DNA of 48,818 nt from Streptomyces sp. 8K308 (GTDB lineage: Bacteria; Actinomycetota; Actinomycetes; Streptomycetales; Streptomycetaceae), in NCBI RefSeq assembly GCF_004348315.1, contig NZ_SMKC01000011.1, positions 1 through 48,818 of the forward strand, written 5' to 3'. The notes below the pieces were generated by a model. That model made no database searches. It saw only the letters and a program-made list of their open reading frames with translations, and was not told the DNA's origin. Below, piece after piece: positions 26,549 to 36,703 of the stretch (positions are counted from its first letter, which is position 1; each line of letters starts with the position of its first letter). The position numbers and the translations under genes were made by a program.

Positions 26549-28119
26549 CCGGCGAACACAGCGATCAGGGCTCGCGGCGCCCGGTGCGCAGGGCGCTGAT
26601 CAGCGTCTACGACAAGACGGGCCTCGCCGAGCTGGCCACCGGGCTGCACGCGGCCGGGGTGACGTTGGTCTCCACCGGTTCCACGGCCAGGACCATCGCC
26701 GAGGCCGGGGTGCCCGTCACCGAGGTGGCGGACGTCACCGGCTTCCCCGAGGTGCTCGACGGCCGGGTGAAGACGCTGCACCCGAGGGTGCACGCGGGCA
26801 TCCTGGCCGACCAGCGGCTCGACGCGCACCGGGCGCAGCTCGCCGAGCACGGCATCGAGGCGTTCGAGCTCGTGGTGGGGAACCTGTACCCGTTCCGCAG
26901 GACGGTGGAGTCGGGCGCCTCGGTCGACGAGTGCGTGGAGCAGATCGACATTGGCGGCCCCTCGATGGTGCGCGCGGCGGCCAAGAACCACCCGTCCGTG
27001 GCGGTCGTGGTGGACCCGGCGCGTTACCCGGAGGTGTTGGCGGCGGTCGAGGGCGGCGGTTTCACGCTGGCCCAGCGGCGGCGGCTCGCGGCCCGCGCCT
27101 TCCAGCACACCGCCGAGTACGACGCGGCGGTGGCCGGCTGGTTCGCACAGCTCGACGCGCCCGAGGGCGAGCTGTTCATCGAGAACGCCAACCTGACGTT
27201 CACCAGGGAGCGGGTGCTGCGCTACGGCGAGAACCCGCACCAGGCCGCCGCGCTCTACGGGGACGGCAGCGGCACCGGTCTCGCTGCCGCCGAGCAGCTG
27301 CACGGCAAGGAGATGTCGTACAACAACTACGTCGACACCGACGCCGCGCGGCGCGCCGCCTACGACCACGAGCAGCCGTGCGTGGCGATCATCAAGCACT
27401 CCAACCCCTGTGGCATCGCGGTCGGTTCGGACGTGGCCGAGGCGCACCGCAAGGCGCACGCCTGTGACCCGCTGTCCGCCTACGGTGGCGTGATCGCGGT
27501 CAACCGGCCGGTGTCGGTGGCGATGGCCGAGCAGGTGGCGGAGATCTTCACCGAGGTCATCGTGGCCCCGGACTTCGAGGCCGGCGCGGTGGAGGTGCTG
27601 GCCCGCAAGAAGAACATCCGGGTGCTGCGCTGCCCGCAGGCGCCGGCCGCCGGCACCGAGTACCGGCCGGTGGACGGCGGCACCCTGGTGCAGGTCACGG
27701 ACCGGCTGCAGGCGGCGGGCGACGACCCGGCCGGCTGGCGGTTGGTCGCCGGCGAGCCCCTGCCGGCCGCCGAGCTCGCCGAGCTCGGGTTCGCCTGGCG
27801 GGCCTGCCGGGCGGTGAAGTCCAACGCGATCCTGCTGGCCAAGGACGGCGCCACGGTGGGCGTCGGGATGGGCCAGGTGAACCGGGTGGACTCGGCGCGG
27901 CTCGCGGTGCGGCGGGCCGGCGAGGAGCGTGCGGCCGGCTCGTTCGCGGCGTCCGACGCGTTCTTCCCGTTCCCCGACGGGCTCGAGGTGCTGATCGAGG
28001 CGGGCGTGCGGGCGGTCGCGCAGCCGGGCGGCTCGGTCCGCGACGAGCAGGTCATCGAGGCGGCGAAGGCCGCGGGCGTCACGATGTACCTGACCGGCAC
28101 CCGACACTTCTTCCACTAG
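26545..28119 (+). CDS. purH: Bifunctional AICAR transformylase/IMP cyclohydrolase
   Basis: A 524-residue enzyme for the last two steps of IMP synthesis. The IMP cyclohydrolase domain (about 10-140) is recognised by [30 protein letters not shown] and HPRVHAGIL. The AICAR transformylase domain (about 145-524) shows [15 protein letters not shown], the catalytic KHSNPCG and [12 protein letters not shown]. It forms a translationally coupled pair with purN and uses the same formyl-folate donor made by FolD further along the window. Confidence 0.98.
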   Translation: MTGEHSDQGSRRPVRRALISVYDKTGLAELATGLHAAGVTLVSTGSTARTIAEAGVPVTEVADVTGFPEVLDGRVKTLHPRVHAGILADQRLDAHRAQLAEHGIEAFELVVGNLYPFRRTVESGASVDECVEQIDIGGPSMVRAAAKNHPSVAVVVDPARYPEVLAAVEGGGFTLAQRRRLAARAFQHTAEYDAAVAGWFAQLDAPEGELFIENANLTFTRERVLRYGENPHQAAALYGDGSGTGLAAAEQLHGKEMSYNNYVDTDAARRAAYDHEQPCVAIIKHSNPCGIAVGSDVAEAHRKAHACDPLSAYGGVIAVNRPVSVAMAEQVAEIFTEVIVAPDFEAGAVEVLARKKNIRVLRCPQAPAAGTEYRPVDGGTLVQVTDRLQAAGDDPAGWRLVAGEPLPAAELAELGFAWRACRAVKSNAILLAKDGATVGVGMGQVNRVDSARLAVRRAGEERAAGSFAASDAFFPFPDGLEVLIEAGVRAVAQPGGSVRDEQVIEAAKAAGVTMYLTGTRHFFH

Positions 28120-28272
28120 CCCTGTCGGGGCGGTCTTCGAGGACCAGGCCCTGGTCTCCCCGGGCCTGGCGAGTGCCGCCCGTCGGCCGTGCGGCTCGGC
28201 GCCCCCCAGGGGCACCGGGCCCGCCGCCGTGGGTGGACGCGTGGTCCTCGTTCCGCCTCGCCCAGGGGAGCG

Positions 28273-28524
28273 TCATGGCTGGGGTCTGTGCAGGAGGTTG
28301 ACGACGATCTCGTGCAGGACCTCGTGGTCGCGCGGGTCGTGGAGGCGGTAGGGGCCGCCGTCGACGGTGTACCACTCGGCGGCCCCCGCGTAGCGGATCC
28401 GCATGGTCAGGGTGCCGTCCTCGGCGGCGCCGGTGTGGAGTTCGAGCTCCCCCGTGATGACGCCGACCTCCCTGGTCATCACCCCGCCGCGGGGCGCGGT
28501 GAAGACCGTGTACCTGTCGCTCAT
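28273..28524 (-). CDS. Small conserved protein, unknown function
   Basis: An 83-residue protein starting MSDRYTVFTAPRGGVMTREVG, with alternating beta-strand-like segments and no membrane helix or metal motif. It looks like a small Streptomyces-conserved cytoplasmic protein. The ATG at 28524 has GGAGGC four bases upstream, which fixes the start against the longer open frame. It lies 23 bases downstream of the HNH nuclease gene on the same strand, so they may be co-transcribed. The 28120-28272 gap before purH holds no gene. Confidence 0.75.
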   Translation of the reverse strand: MSDRYTVFTAPRGGVMTREVGVITGELELHTGAAEDGTLTMRIRYAGAAEWYTVDGGPYRLHDPRDHEVLHEIVVNLLHRPQP

Positions 28525-28547
28525 GCCTCCACTTCTTACCCGCTGGG

Positions 28548-29204
28548 TCAGCAGGAGTTGAGCATCTCGCCCAGCGCGTCGAGCTCGTCCTGGTCGAGGG
28601 TGAGGTCGTACACGTACTTCACGTGGATCCACATCTCCGCGTAGACGCAGTGGAACCCCTCGGCCGGCGGCTGCCAGTCGGCAGGGTCCTGGTCGCCCTT
28701 GGAGCGGTTGGAGGCGGCGCTCACCGCGATCAGCTGCGATGTGGTGAGGTCGTTGGCGAACTGCCGGCGCCGGTCCCTGGTCCACTCGTCGGCGCCGGAC
28801 CGCCAGCCCTCGGCCAGCGGCACGACGTGGTCGATGTCGAGCTGGGACGGGTCGGTCCAGGTGGTGTCGTCGTAGGGGCTGAACCAGTCGCCGGCGACGG
28901 GCCGGCAACTGCCGGGCGCCAGCTCGACGTTCTCGCCGTCGCGGATCAGCACGCTCTGCCGGGTGGTGCAGCCGTTCACGGTGGTCCAGTGCGGGAACTC
29001 GTCGCGCGAGTAGCCCGCCATGGAGCCGGGCGGCTCCACGGTGAGGGCCGCGAGCTCGGCACGCGCCTGTTCCTCGTCGGGGATGTCGGGCGGCAGGGCG
29101 TCGGCCGGCGCCGCGGTCGCCAGCGCGAGCAGCGGCACGGCCAGCAGGGTCGTCAGCGCGGCGGCCAACCAGCGTGTGGGGGTGGGCTTTTGGGGGTGGA
29201 GCAT
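28548..29204 (-). CDS. Secreted HNH endonuclease-family protein (DUF1524)
   Basis: A 218-residue exported protein. A signal peptide (LAAALTTLLAVPLLALATAAPADA, about 14-37) leads to a DUF1524/HNH-type nuclease domain. The core motif is LDIDHVVPLAEGWRSGADEW, where the Asp-His pair binds the metal and activates water, followed by the SAASNRSKGDQDPADW segment with the conserved Asn and Lys. Cysteines (NGCTTR, GSCRP, HCVYAE, LNSC) could form disulfides outside the cell. Likely roles are extracellular DNA degradation for phosphate scavenging or competition. It is divergent from folD. Confidence 0.88.
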   Translation of the reverse strand: MLHPQKPTPTRWLAAALTTLLAVPLLALATAAPADALPPDIPDEEQARAELAALTVEPPGSMAGYSRDEFPHWTTVNGCTTRQSVLIRDGENVELAPGSCRPVAGDWFSPYDDTTWTDPSQLDIDHVVPLAEGWRSGADEWTRDRRRQFANDLTTSQLIAVSAASNRSKGDQDPADWQPPAEGFHCVYAEMWIHVKYVYDLTLDQDELDALGEMLNSC

Positions 29205-29419
29205 CAGGAACCTCCGTAGAGGTGTGGGGAGTTGCCTGATGACCGGTCTACCCGAATTGTGTCGTGCTCATGATCTACGGGGCGGTTCCCCCGAAGCGTC
29301 CCGCCTCCCCGCACGACCTCGTCGCGCACCGGGGTCGACCGGCGCGCGACGGGCGTGTGACCGCCCGGTCCGGGGACCGGATTCGATTCCCACCCACGCC
29401 ATCCGGGAGAATGGCGGCC

Positions 29420-30289
29420 ATGAGCGCCCAGATTCTCGATGGCAGGGCGGCCGCGGCCGCGATCAAGACCGACCTGACCGCCCGGGTCGCCGTCCTCAGG
29501 GAACGCGGCGTGACCCCCGGCCTCGGCACCCTGCTGGTCGGCGACGACGTCGGCAGCCAGAAGTACGTCGCCGGCAAGCACCGCGACTGCGCCGCCGTCG
29601 GGATCGCCTCCATCCAGCGCGAGCTGCCCGCCACCGCCGGCCAGGAGGAGATCGAGGCCGTCGTCCGGGAGCTGAACGCCGACCCGGCCTGCACCGGCTA
29701 CCTCGTCCAGCTGCCGCTGCCGCGCGGCGTCGACGCCAACCGGGTGCTCGAGCTCATCGACCCCGCCAAGGACGCCGACGGCCTGCACCCGACCAACCTC
29801 GGCCGCCTCGTGCTCGGCCAGCCGGCCCCGCTGCCCTGCACCCCCAACGGCGTGGTCACGCTGCTGCGCCGGCACGGCGTGGAGATCGCCGGCGCCCACG
29901 TGGTCGTCGTCGGCCGGGGCGTCACCATCGGCCGCTCCATCCCGCTGCTGCTCACCCGCCGCAGCGAGAACGCCACGGTCACCCAGGTCCACACCGGCAC
30001 CCGCGACATCGCAGCCCACCTGCGCCAGGCCGACATCATCGTGGCCGCCGCCGGCGTGCCCCACCTGGTCAAGCCCGAGGACGTCAAGCCGGGCGCCGCC
30101 GTCCTCGACGTCGGCGTCAGCAGGGACGAGCACGGCAAGATCGTCGGCGACGTGCACCCGGGCGTCGCCGAGGTCGCCGGCTGGCTCTCCCCGAACCCGG
30201 GCGGCGTCGGCCCCATGACCAGGGCCATGCTCCTGCAGAACGTGGTGGAGGCCGCCGAGCGCGCCGCCGCCGTCGAGGTGGGCGGGTGA
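29420..30289 (+). CDS. folD: Methylenetetrahydrofolate dehydrogenase/cyclohydrolase
   Basis: A 289-residue bifunctional cytosolic enzyme converting 5,10-methylene-THF to 10-formyl-THF with NADP. The catalytic Lys is in [13 protein letters not shown] (Lys53 region), PLPRGVD is present, and the family signature [20 protein letters not shown] is followed by the dinucleotide loop [14 protein letters not shown]. The C-terminal signature is [15 protein letters not shown]. An in-frame ATG nine bases upstream (29411) is an alternative; GGGAGA suits the 29420 start. It overlaps the DUF3017 gene by four bases. It supplies the formyl donor for PurN and PurH. Confidence 0.97.
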   Translation: MSAQILDGRAAAAAIKTDLTARVAVLRERGVTPGLGTLLVGDDVGSQKYVAGKHRDCAAVGIASIQRELPATAGQEEIEAVVRELNADPACTGYLVQLPLPRGVDANRVLELIDPAKDADGLHPTNLGRLVLGQPAPLPCTPNGVVTLLRRHGVEIAGAHVVVVGRGVTIGRSIPLLLTRRSENATVTQVHTGTRDIAAHLRQADIIVAAAGVPHLVKPEDVKPGAAVLDVGVSRDEHGKIVGDVHPGVAEVAGWLSPNPGGVGPMTRAMLLQNVVEAAERAAAVEVGG

Positions 30290-30711
30290 GCGGCGTGGGA
30301 AGCCGCCCGGTGGCCGGCTGGATCCGCCGCTGGCGGGTGCCGGAGAAGTACCGCACGCGCGACACCGCGCGCCCCGAGGGCGGCCAGCGCACCGCGCCGG
30401 GCAGCGCCCCGGCCCCGATACGGCAGTGGCCGCTGCTCGCGGTGCTCGGCGGCACCCTGCTCGGGCTGCTCGTCACCCTCGGCGACTTCCGGATCGGGCT
30501 GCTGATCGTGGGCGGCTCGCTGCTCGCCGCCGCCGGCATGCGCGGCTGGCTGCCGGCCGTCGGGATGCTCGCGGTCCGCTCCCGCTTCACCGACGTGCTG
30601 ACCTACGGCGTCGCCGGCCTCCTCATCACGCTGCTGACGCTGATGGCCGAGCCGAGCCCCTGGCTCGAGCTGCCGCTCCTCAACGACCTGCTGCGCTTCT
30701 CCGCGGGCTAG
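30286..30711 (+). CDS. DUF3017 membrane protein
   Basis: A 141-residue protein with a hydrophilic N-terminus of about 45 residues and three membrane helices ([53 protein letters not shown]), the pattern of DUF3017, which follows folD in many actinobacteria. The start GTG overlaps the folD stop (GTGA). Its TAG stop is part of a CTAG after which a MITE-like element is inserted, so the reading frame is unharmed. Function unknown. Confidence 0.9.
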   Translation: MSGVGSRPVAGWIRRWRVPEKYRTRDTARPEGGQRTAPGSAPAPIRQWPLLAVLGGTLLGLLVTLGDFRIGLLIVGGSLLAAAGMRGWLPAVGMLAVRSRFTDVLTYGVAGLLITLLTLMAEPSPWLELPLLNDLLRFSAG

Positions 30712-30967
30712 TGCCGTGTCAGCCGAGGTTCGCCCGTCAAGGAGCGGCGTCCGGTGCGGTGCTCCCCCAGACTTCGTCCGGGTGGGGGTGCCCCCTGCAC
30801 GGAGTGCTCGGGGGAGTGCCCCCATTCGCCTCGCTCACGGCGCCCCACGCGGCGGAGCCGCACATCGGCAGCAGCGCAGCTCATACTCGGCCGTATGCGC
30901 GCGATTCGGTAACGCAGCGAGTGCCGTGCCGGGCGTCGCGACGGGGCGAACCTTGGCTGATGCGGCA
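30712..30967. mobile_element. MITE-like element, copy 3 (256 bp, with nested segment)
   Basis: Bounded by CTAG at 30708-30711 and 30968-30971, with ends TGCCGTGTCAGCC and, read from the other side, TGCCGCATCAGCC. Compared with the reverse complement of copy 2 it is nearly identical, except that a short piece of the core is replaced by about 112 bases between GTGCGGTGC and CGCAGCTCATAC. That insert contains inverted repeats of the type CTCCCCCAGACTTCG / GGGGGTGCCCCC, which resemble dispersed intergenic repeats of Streptomyces. It fills the gap between two convergent genes. Net length is 94 bases more than copies 1 and 2. Confidence 0.82.
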
Positions 30968-30983
30968 CTAGGTCTGGGCGGAC

Positions 30984-31874
30984 CTACTCAAGCCAGCCGG
31001 CGACCGTGTCCGGGTGCTCGGTGACCCACCGCTCGGCCGCGGCCGTCGGCGTGAGCCCCTCGCCGGCGATCAGCTCCGCCACCGCGTTCTGGTCGTCGGC
31101 CGACCAGGAGAAGTTCCGCAGGAAGTCGACGGCCGCGCCGCCCGCGGCGGCGAACTCGGCGTTCAGGTACTTCTGCAGCGCTATCCGCGGGTAGTACTCG
31201 GGGAGCCGTATCTCGGTGAGCGGCACCTCGGCGCTCAGCCAGTGCGGCTCCCAGAAGTACGTCAGCAGCGGCTCGCCGGCCTCGGCCGCGCCCGCTATCT
31301 CCGCGACCAGCGCGTCCTCGCTGCCGGCCGCCACCGGCCGGTAGGCCAGGTCCAGGTCCTCGACGATGGCCTCGTCCCTGGTGGCGTACTCCGGATCGCC
31401 GTGCAGCAGCCGGCCGCCGAGCTCGCCCGCGAAGTCGTTCAGGTTGCGCCAGTCCAGCACCCCGGGGTTGGCCTCGGCGAACTCCTCGGGGACGTACCAG
31501 CCGACATGGCCCGTGATGCCAAGCTCGCCCGCCCCCACCACCTGCTCCTTGCGCTCGACGTACAGCTCGACCGCGTCCGGCAGCGCCCCCCAGTCCTCGA
31601 GCACCGCCTGCACGTCGCCCTGCCCGAGCTGCTCCCACGCGTCCCGCTGACTCAGCTCCACGCGCCGCACCGGCACGTCGAGCTCGTTCTCCAGCACATA
31701 GGCGGCCACCGCCGCGTTCGCCTGCCCGCCGGGCCACGCCGGCACCGCGATCACCACCGGCTCCCGCTCGTCCTCGGCCAGCCGCCCGGTCACCCCCTCG
31801 GCCAGGCTGCAGCCGCTCACCGCCAGCAGGCTCAGGGCACCCATCCCGGCGAACAGGGGATGACGTATCCGCAT
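30984..31874 (-). CDS. Glycine betaine/proline-type ABC substrate-binding lipoprotein
   Basis: A 296-residue OpuAC-family binding protein. The lipobox LLAVSGC near residue 20 marks a lipoprotein anchored outside the membrane. The mature part has the two-lobe compatible-solute binding fold (PAWPGGQANAAVAAYVL, VLEDWGA, TYFWEPHW), with Trp residues that cage quaternary ammonium groups in this family. The start ATG at 31874 is preceded by GAAGGA. No permease or ATPase gene is adjacent, so it would need components encoded elsewhere. The ligand (betaine, choline or another) is inferred only from family. Confidence 0.88.
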   Translation of the reverse strand: MRIRHPLFAGMGALSLLAVSGCSLAEGVTGRLAEDEREPVVIAVPAWPGGQANAAVAAYVLENELDVPVRRVELSQRDAWEQLGQGDVQAVLEDWGALPDAVELYVERKEQVVGAGELGITGHVGWYVPEEFAEANPGVLDWRNLNDFAGELGGRLLHGDPEYATRDEAIVEDLDLAYRPVAAGSEDALVAEIAGAAEAGEPLLTYFWEPHWLSAEVPLTEIRLPEYYPRIALQKYLNAEFAAAGGAAVDFLRNFSWSADDQNAVAELIAGEGLTPTAAAERWVTEHPDTVAGWLE

Positions 31875-31970
31875 GGTGTGGAGTCCTTCGGGGTGTCGCG
31901 GCGGGGCGGGGCCCAGCGGAGCACGGGCGAGATGTGTGCGGGATGTGCGGGGTGTGCGTGGGATGCAGTG

Positions 31971-31996
31971 TGGCCCCGACCTCAGGTTCGGGGCCA
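31971..31996 (-). terminator. Hairpin downstream of mdh
   Basis: The inverted repeat TGGCCCCGA ... TCGGGGCCA with an eight-base loop lies about 70 bases past the mdh stop, followed on the minus strand by sequence leading to the next gene. It probably ends the mdh transcript and insulates the lipoprotein gene downstream. The rest of 31875-32064 contains G/T-rich short repeats (GTGTGCGGGATGTGCGGGG) and no gene. Confidence 0.65.
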
Positions 31997-32064
31997 CCAC
32001 TCGCGCACGATCTCTCCGTGATTTCTTCCGCTTTTTCCCGGGACGCTTCCGCGCCGCCGGTCGA

Positions 32065-33096
<1,032 letters not shown>

Positions 33097-33173
33097 TCAG
33101 GTCCGCCCGTCAGGTTAACCGACGCCTCCCGTGCGGCCGGGATCGGGCTGGCCCCGGAGGGTGGGGGACCTGA

Positions 33174-34202
<1,029 letters not shown>

Positions 34203-34264
34203 CGGGGTCGGGCCTCGAGGGTGGGGGCGCGAGTAACGAGCAGCGGACGGAAGGGAGTCCTGGC

Positions 34265-34858
34265 ATGGGCACGGTCACGCTCGGCGTGTCGATCGCGGTC
34301 CCCGAACCGCATGGCAGCGCGCTGCAACGTCGCCGCCTCGGCTTCGGCGACGCCGCCGCGGCCGGCATCCCCACCCATGTGACGCTGCTGCCGCCGATCG
34401 AGGTGCCGGCATCCGACCGGCCCGCGATCGAGGACCACCTGTCCGCCGTGGCCAGGTCCTGCCGGCCCTTCCCGATCCGCCTGTGCGGCACCGACACGTT
34501 CCGGCCGCTGACCCCCGTGGTCTTCCTGCGGGTGGTCGAGGGCGGACCGGCCTGCGACCGGCTCCAGGAGCGAGTGCGGGCGGCCGGCGGCCCGCTCGAC
34601 CGCGAACTGAGCTTCCCCTACCACCCGCACGTCACCCTCGCGCACGGCATCGCCGAGGACGCGATGGACATCGCCCAGGCCGAGCTCGCCGACTACGAGG
34701 CGGCCTGGACGGTGCGGGGCTTCGCGCTCTACGAGCAGGACGCGGCCGGCGTCTGGCAGCCGTGCCGCGAGTTCCGCTTCGCGCGGGGCCGCGCGGCGCG
34801 GGGGCGCGGCGCGCCGGCCGGCGCCCTGGCGGGCGAGCCCACGCCGCGGACGGTCTGA
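34265..34858 (+). CDS. 2H phosphoesterase (2'-5' RNA ligase-like)
   Basis: A 197-residue protein of the 2H phosphoesterase superfamily, defined by two HxT/S motifs: THVTLLPPI near residues 38-46 and HPHVTLAHGI near 122-131. Members act on 2',3'-cyclic phosphates or 2'-5' linkages in RNA or nucleotides. The spacing of the two motifs fits an active enzyme. A basic Ala/Gly/Arg-rich tail follows (about 170-197). ATG is preceded by GGAAGGGAG. It lies 62 bases after trpS on the same strand, so read-through is likely. Confidence 0.88.
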   Translation: MGTVTLGVSIAVPEPHGSALQRRRLGFGDAAAAGIPTHVTLLPPIEVPASDRPAIEDHLSAVARSCRPFPIRLCGTDTFRPLTPVVFLRVVEGGPACDRLQERVRAAGGPLDRELSFPYHPHVTLAHGIAEDAMDIAQAELADYEAAWTVRGFALYEQDAAGVWQPCREFRFARGRAARGRGAPAGALAGEPTPRTV

Positions 34859-34884
34859 CACCCGGCCGAAGTGCTGTTCCTCGG

Positions 34885-35238
34885 TCAGTCGCCGGGTAGG
34901 CGTTCGGCCTGTTCGCCGCCGACCTCGGTGGTGCGCCGCGGACAGCGCTCGATCACCGCGAGCTCTTCGTCGGTGAAGGCGTCCAGGGCCTGGCCGAAGG
35001 CCCTTCCCGGAATCTCCCACGCGGCTTCGAGCTCCGGAGTGCGCTGAGCGGTGAGGGAGACGAGCATCTTGCGACGGTCGTCGCGGTGGGGCTGACGCTC
35101 GACGAGTCCGGCCCGCTCCAGCCGGTCCACCAGGCGGCTGGCCGATCCGGAGGTCAGCCCGGTCAACGTGACCCCGGTCAACGTGACCCCGGTCAACGTG
35201 AACAGGGCGTCCGCGGTGTGATGCCGCCGGGCGGCCAC
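34885..35238 (-). pseudogene. MarR-family regulator, N-terminus lost and tandem repeat in the HTH
   Basis: A 117-codon frame keeps the recognition helix, wing and C-terminus of a MarR regulator (TSGSASRLVDRLERAGLVER, DDRRKMLVSLTAQ, FTDEELAVIER). The first ~55 residues that form the dimer helix and start of the HTH are missing. In their place are 14 unrelated residues and a triplication of LTGVT encoded by a 15-bp tandem repeat, directly before the recognition helix. Both changes should prevent normal dimerisation and DNA binding. The GTG at 35238 is only the first possible start. A decayed SnoaL-like gene lies on the other side. Confidence 0.7.
35161..35203. repeat. 15-bp tandem repeat (GGTCAACGTGACCCC)n
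   Basis: Two full copies and a third partial copy of GGTCAACGTGACCCC lie in the HTH-coding part of the MarR remnant. A degenerate fourth start (GGTCAGCCC) precedes them. The repeat adds multiples of five codons without shifting the frame, which is typical of replication slippage. Confidence 0.88.
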
Positions 35239-35258
35239 GGTGACAGCCGCGGCCGCGT

Positions 35259-35668
35259 GCCCTCTACGACCGCTGGAGCGAGATGTTGCGCGACGACTTC
35301 AGCCCCCGGCTTCACCGTCCATCAGGCGCGTCCCGACGGCAGCGACTCCACGGCGGTCACCGGACCGGCGCGGTCGCCGCCCGAGATCGAGCAGACCATG
35401 GCCGCCTTCGGCGACATCACCATCACCGTCGACCTCGGCCCGATAGTCGACGGCGACCTGGTCGCCACCCGCTGGACCATGCGCGCCACCTACGCCGGCG
35501 GCATCCCACGCCACCGCCCTGACCGGCACGAGGATCGCCTTCAGCGGCAACGACATCCTGCGTGTGGCCGACGGCAGGTTCACCGAGTACGGGACCCGCA
35601 CCGACGTCCTGGACGGGCTGACCCAGCTCGGGGCCGTCTCCGGCCCCAACGGTCCCGCCCGGCACTGA
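35259..35668 (+). pseudogene. SnoaL/NTF2-like protein, two frameshifts
   Basis: Pieces of one SnoaL-like (NTF2-fold) protein follow each other in three frames: ALYDRWSEMLRDDF, then FTVHQARPDGSDS through VDGDLVATRWTMRATYAGGIP, then ALTGTRIAFSGNDILRVADG to TGA at 35666-35668. Each step moves by one frame in the same direction. The order and spacing match an intact family member of about 135 residues, often a polyketide-cyclase-like or ester-cyclase-like protein. It is divergent from the MarR remnant, which suggests an original regulator-target pair. Confidence 0.65.
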
Positions 35669-35749
35669 CGCCGCCGTATCCGCCGCGCGCAGCGCCGTGG
35701 CGTGTCCCCGCTCCCTTCTCGGGTAGGCGCCCCTACCGTGGCACGCGCG

Positions 35750-36703
35750 ATGGTGACTCTGACCCGACTGCCCTGGATCGGCCCCACGCTGGCGAGGCTC
35801 CAACGCACCAGGGTCTGGCACGTCTACGCGTACCTGGAGGAACGCAACTGGACCCGGCTCGCGGCGGCCATCACCTTCACCAGCTTCACGGCGCTCTTCC
35901 CGGTGCTCGGCCTGGCCGCCGCCATCGCCGCCGCCGTGCTGAGCGACGAGCGGGTGAGCCAGATCGAGGACTGGTTCGCCGACCAGGTGCCCGGCATCTC
36001 GCGCCGGCTCGACCTGGACAGCCTGTTCGACAACGCCGACACCCTCGGCCTCGTCTCGCTGCTGCTCGTCGTGGTCACCGGTGCCAGCTGGGTCAACGCG
36101 CTGCGCGGCTGCCTGCGGGAGCTGTGGGACCTGCGTGACCCGCCGGGCAACCCGCTGCTGCGGCGCGCCAAGGACCTCGGCGTGCTGGCCGGGCTCGGCG
36201 TCATCACGCTGCTCTCGCTCGCCGTCTCGGGACTGGCGCTCGCCGTGGTCAGGGCGATGGCGAAGCACGGTCCCGGGATCCTGCTGATCCAGTTCGCGGC
36301 CTACGCCTTCGCCGCGGCCGTGACGTCGCTGCTGCTGGGCTACGTGCTGACCTGGCTGCCCGGCGTCCGGCCGCCCCGGCGCGTGCTGCTGACGGTCTGC
36401 GGCCTGGGCGCGGTCGGCTTCGAGCTGCTGAAGGCGCTGCTCGGCGGCTACCTCACCCAGGTCGCGACCCGCAACCTCTACGGGGCCTTCGGCTTTCCCA
36501 TCGCGCTGCTGATCTGGATCAACCTGTTGGCCAAGCTGCTGCTGGTGTGCTGCGCCTGGACGGCCGCGGCGGTCACTCCTCAGGAGCGTCGTCGCGCCGA
36601 CGTCCTGCGCGAAGAGCGGACAGCTGACTCAGCGCCGGAAGCGGATGACGGCGATGGAACACGTAGGCCCCCGCGGCGAGCACCACGAGACCCGCCGACG
36701 TGA
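35750..36703 (+). CDS. YihY/BrkB-family membrane protein
   Basis: A 317-residue inner-membrane protein of the YihY/UPF0761 family, with about six helices. The first is typical (NWTRLAAAITFTSFTALFPVLGLAAAIAA region, residues ~35-65), and later signatures such as GASWVNALRGCLRELWDL and NLYGAFGFPIALLIWINLLAK are clear. Its function is unproven; transport or envelope roles are proposed for relatives. ATG 35750 is chosen by homology to the helix start; GTG 35738 and GTG 35702 are possible. The 3' 131 bases overlap the converging carboxypeptidase gene, encoding a charged tail rich in Arg, Glu and Pro. Confidence 0.87.
   Translation: MVTLTRLPWIGPTLARLQRTRVWHVYAYLEERNWTRLAAAITFTSFTALFPVLGLAAAIAAAVLSDERVSQIEDWFADQVPGISRRLDLDSLFDNADTLGLVSLLLVVVTGASWVNALRGCLRELWDLRDPPGNPLLRRAKDLGVLAGLGVITLLSLAVSGLALAVVRAMAKHGPGILLIQFAAYAFAAAVTSLLLGYVLTWLPGVRPPRRVLLTVCGLGAVGFELLKALLGGYLTQVATRNLYGAFGFPIALLIWINLLAKLLLVCCAWTAAAVTPQERRRADVLREERTADSAPEADDGDGTRRPPRRAPRDPPT

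Noticed and set aside
29380..29412. tRNA-like 3' end (GGATTCGATTCCC before folD)
   Set aside because: The T-loop-like TTCGATT is present, but the flanking five-base stems do not pair and no acceptor or anticodon stem can be built.
35161..35203. CRISPR-like repeat array
   Set aside because: The 15-bp units are directly adjacent with no spacers and no cas genes occur in the window.
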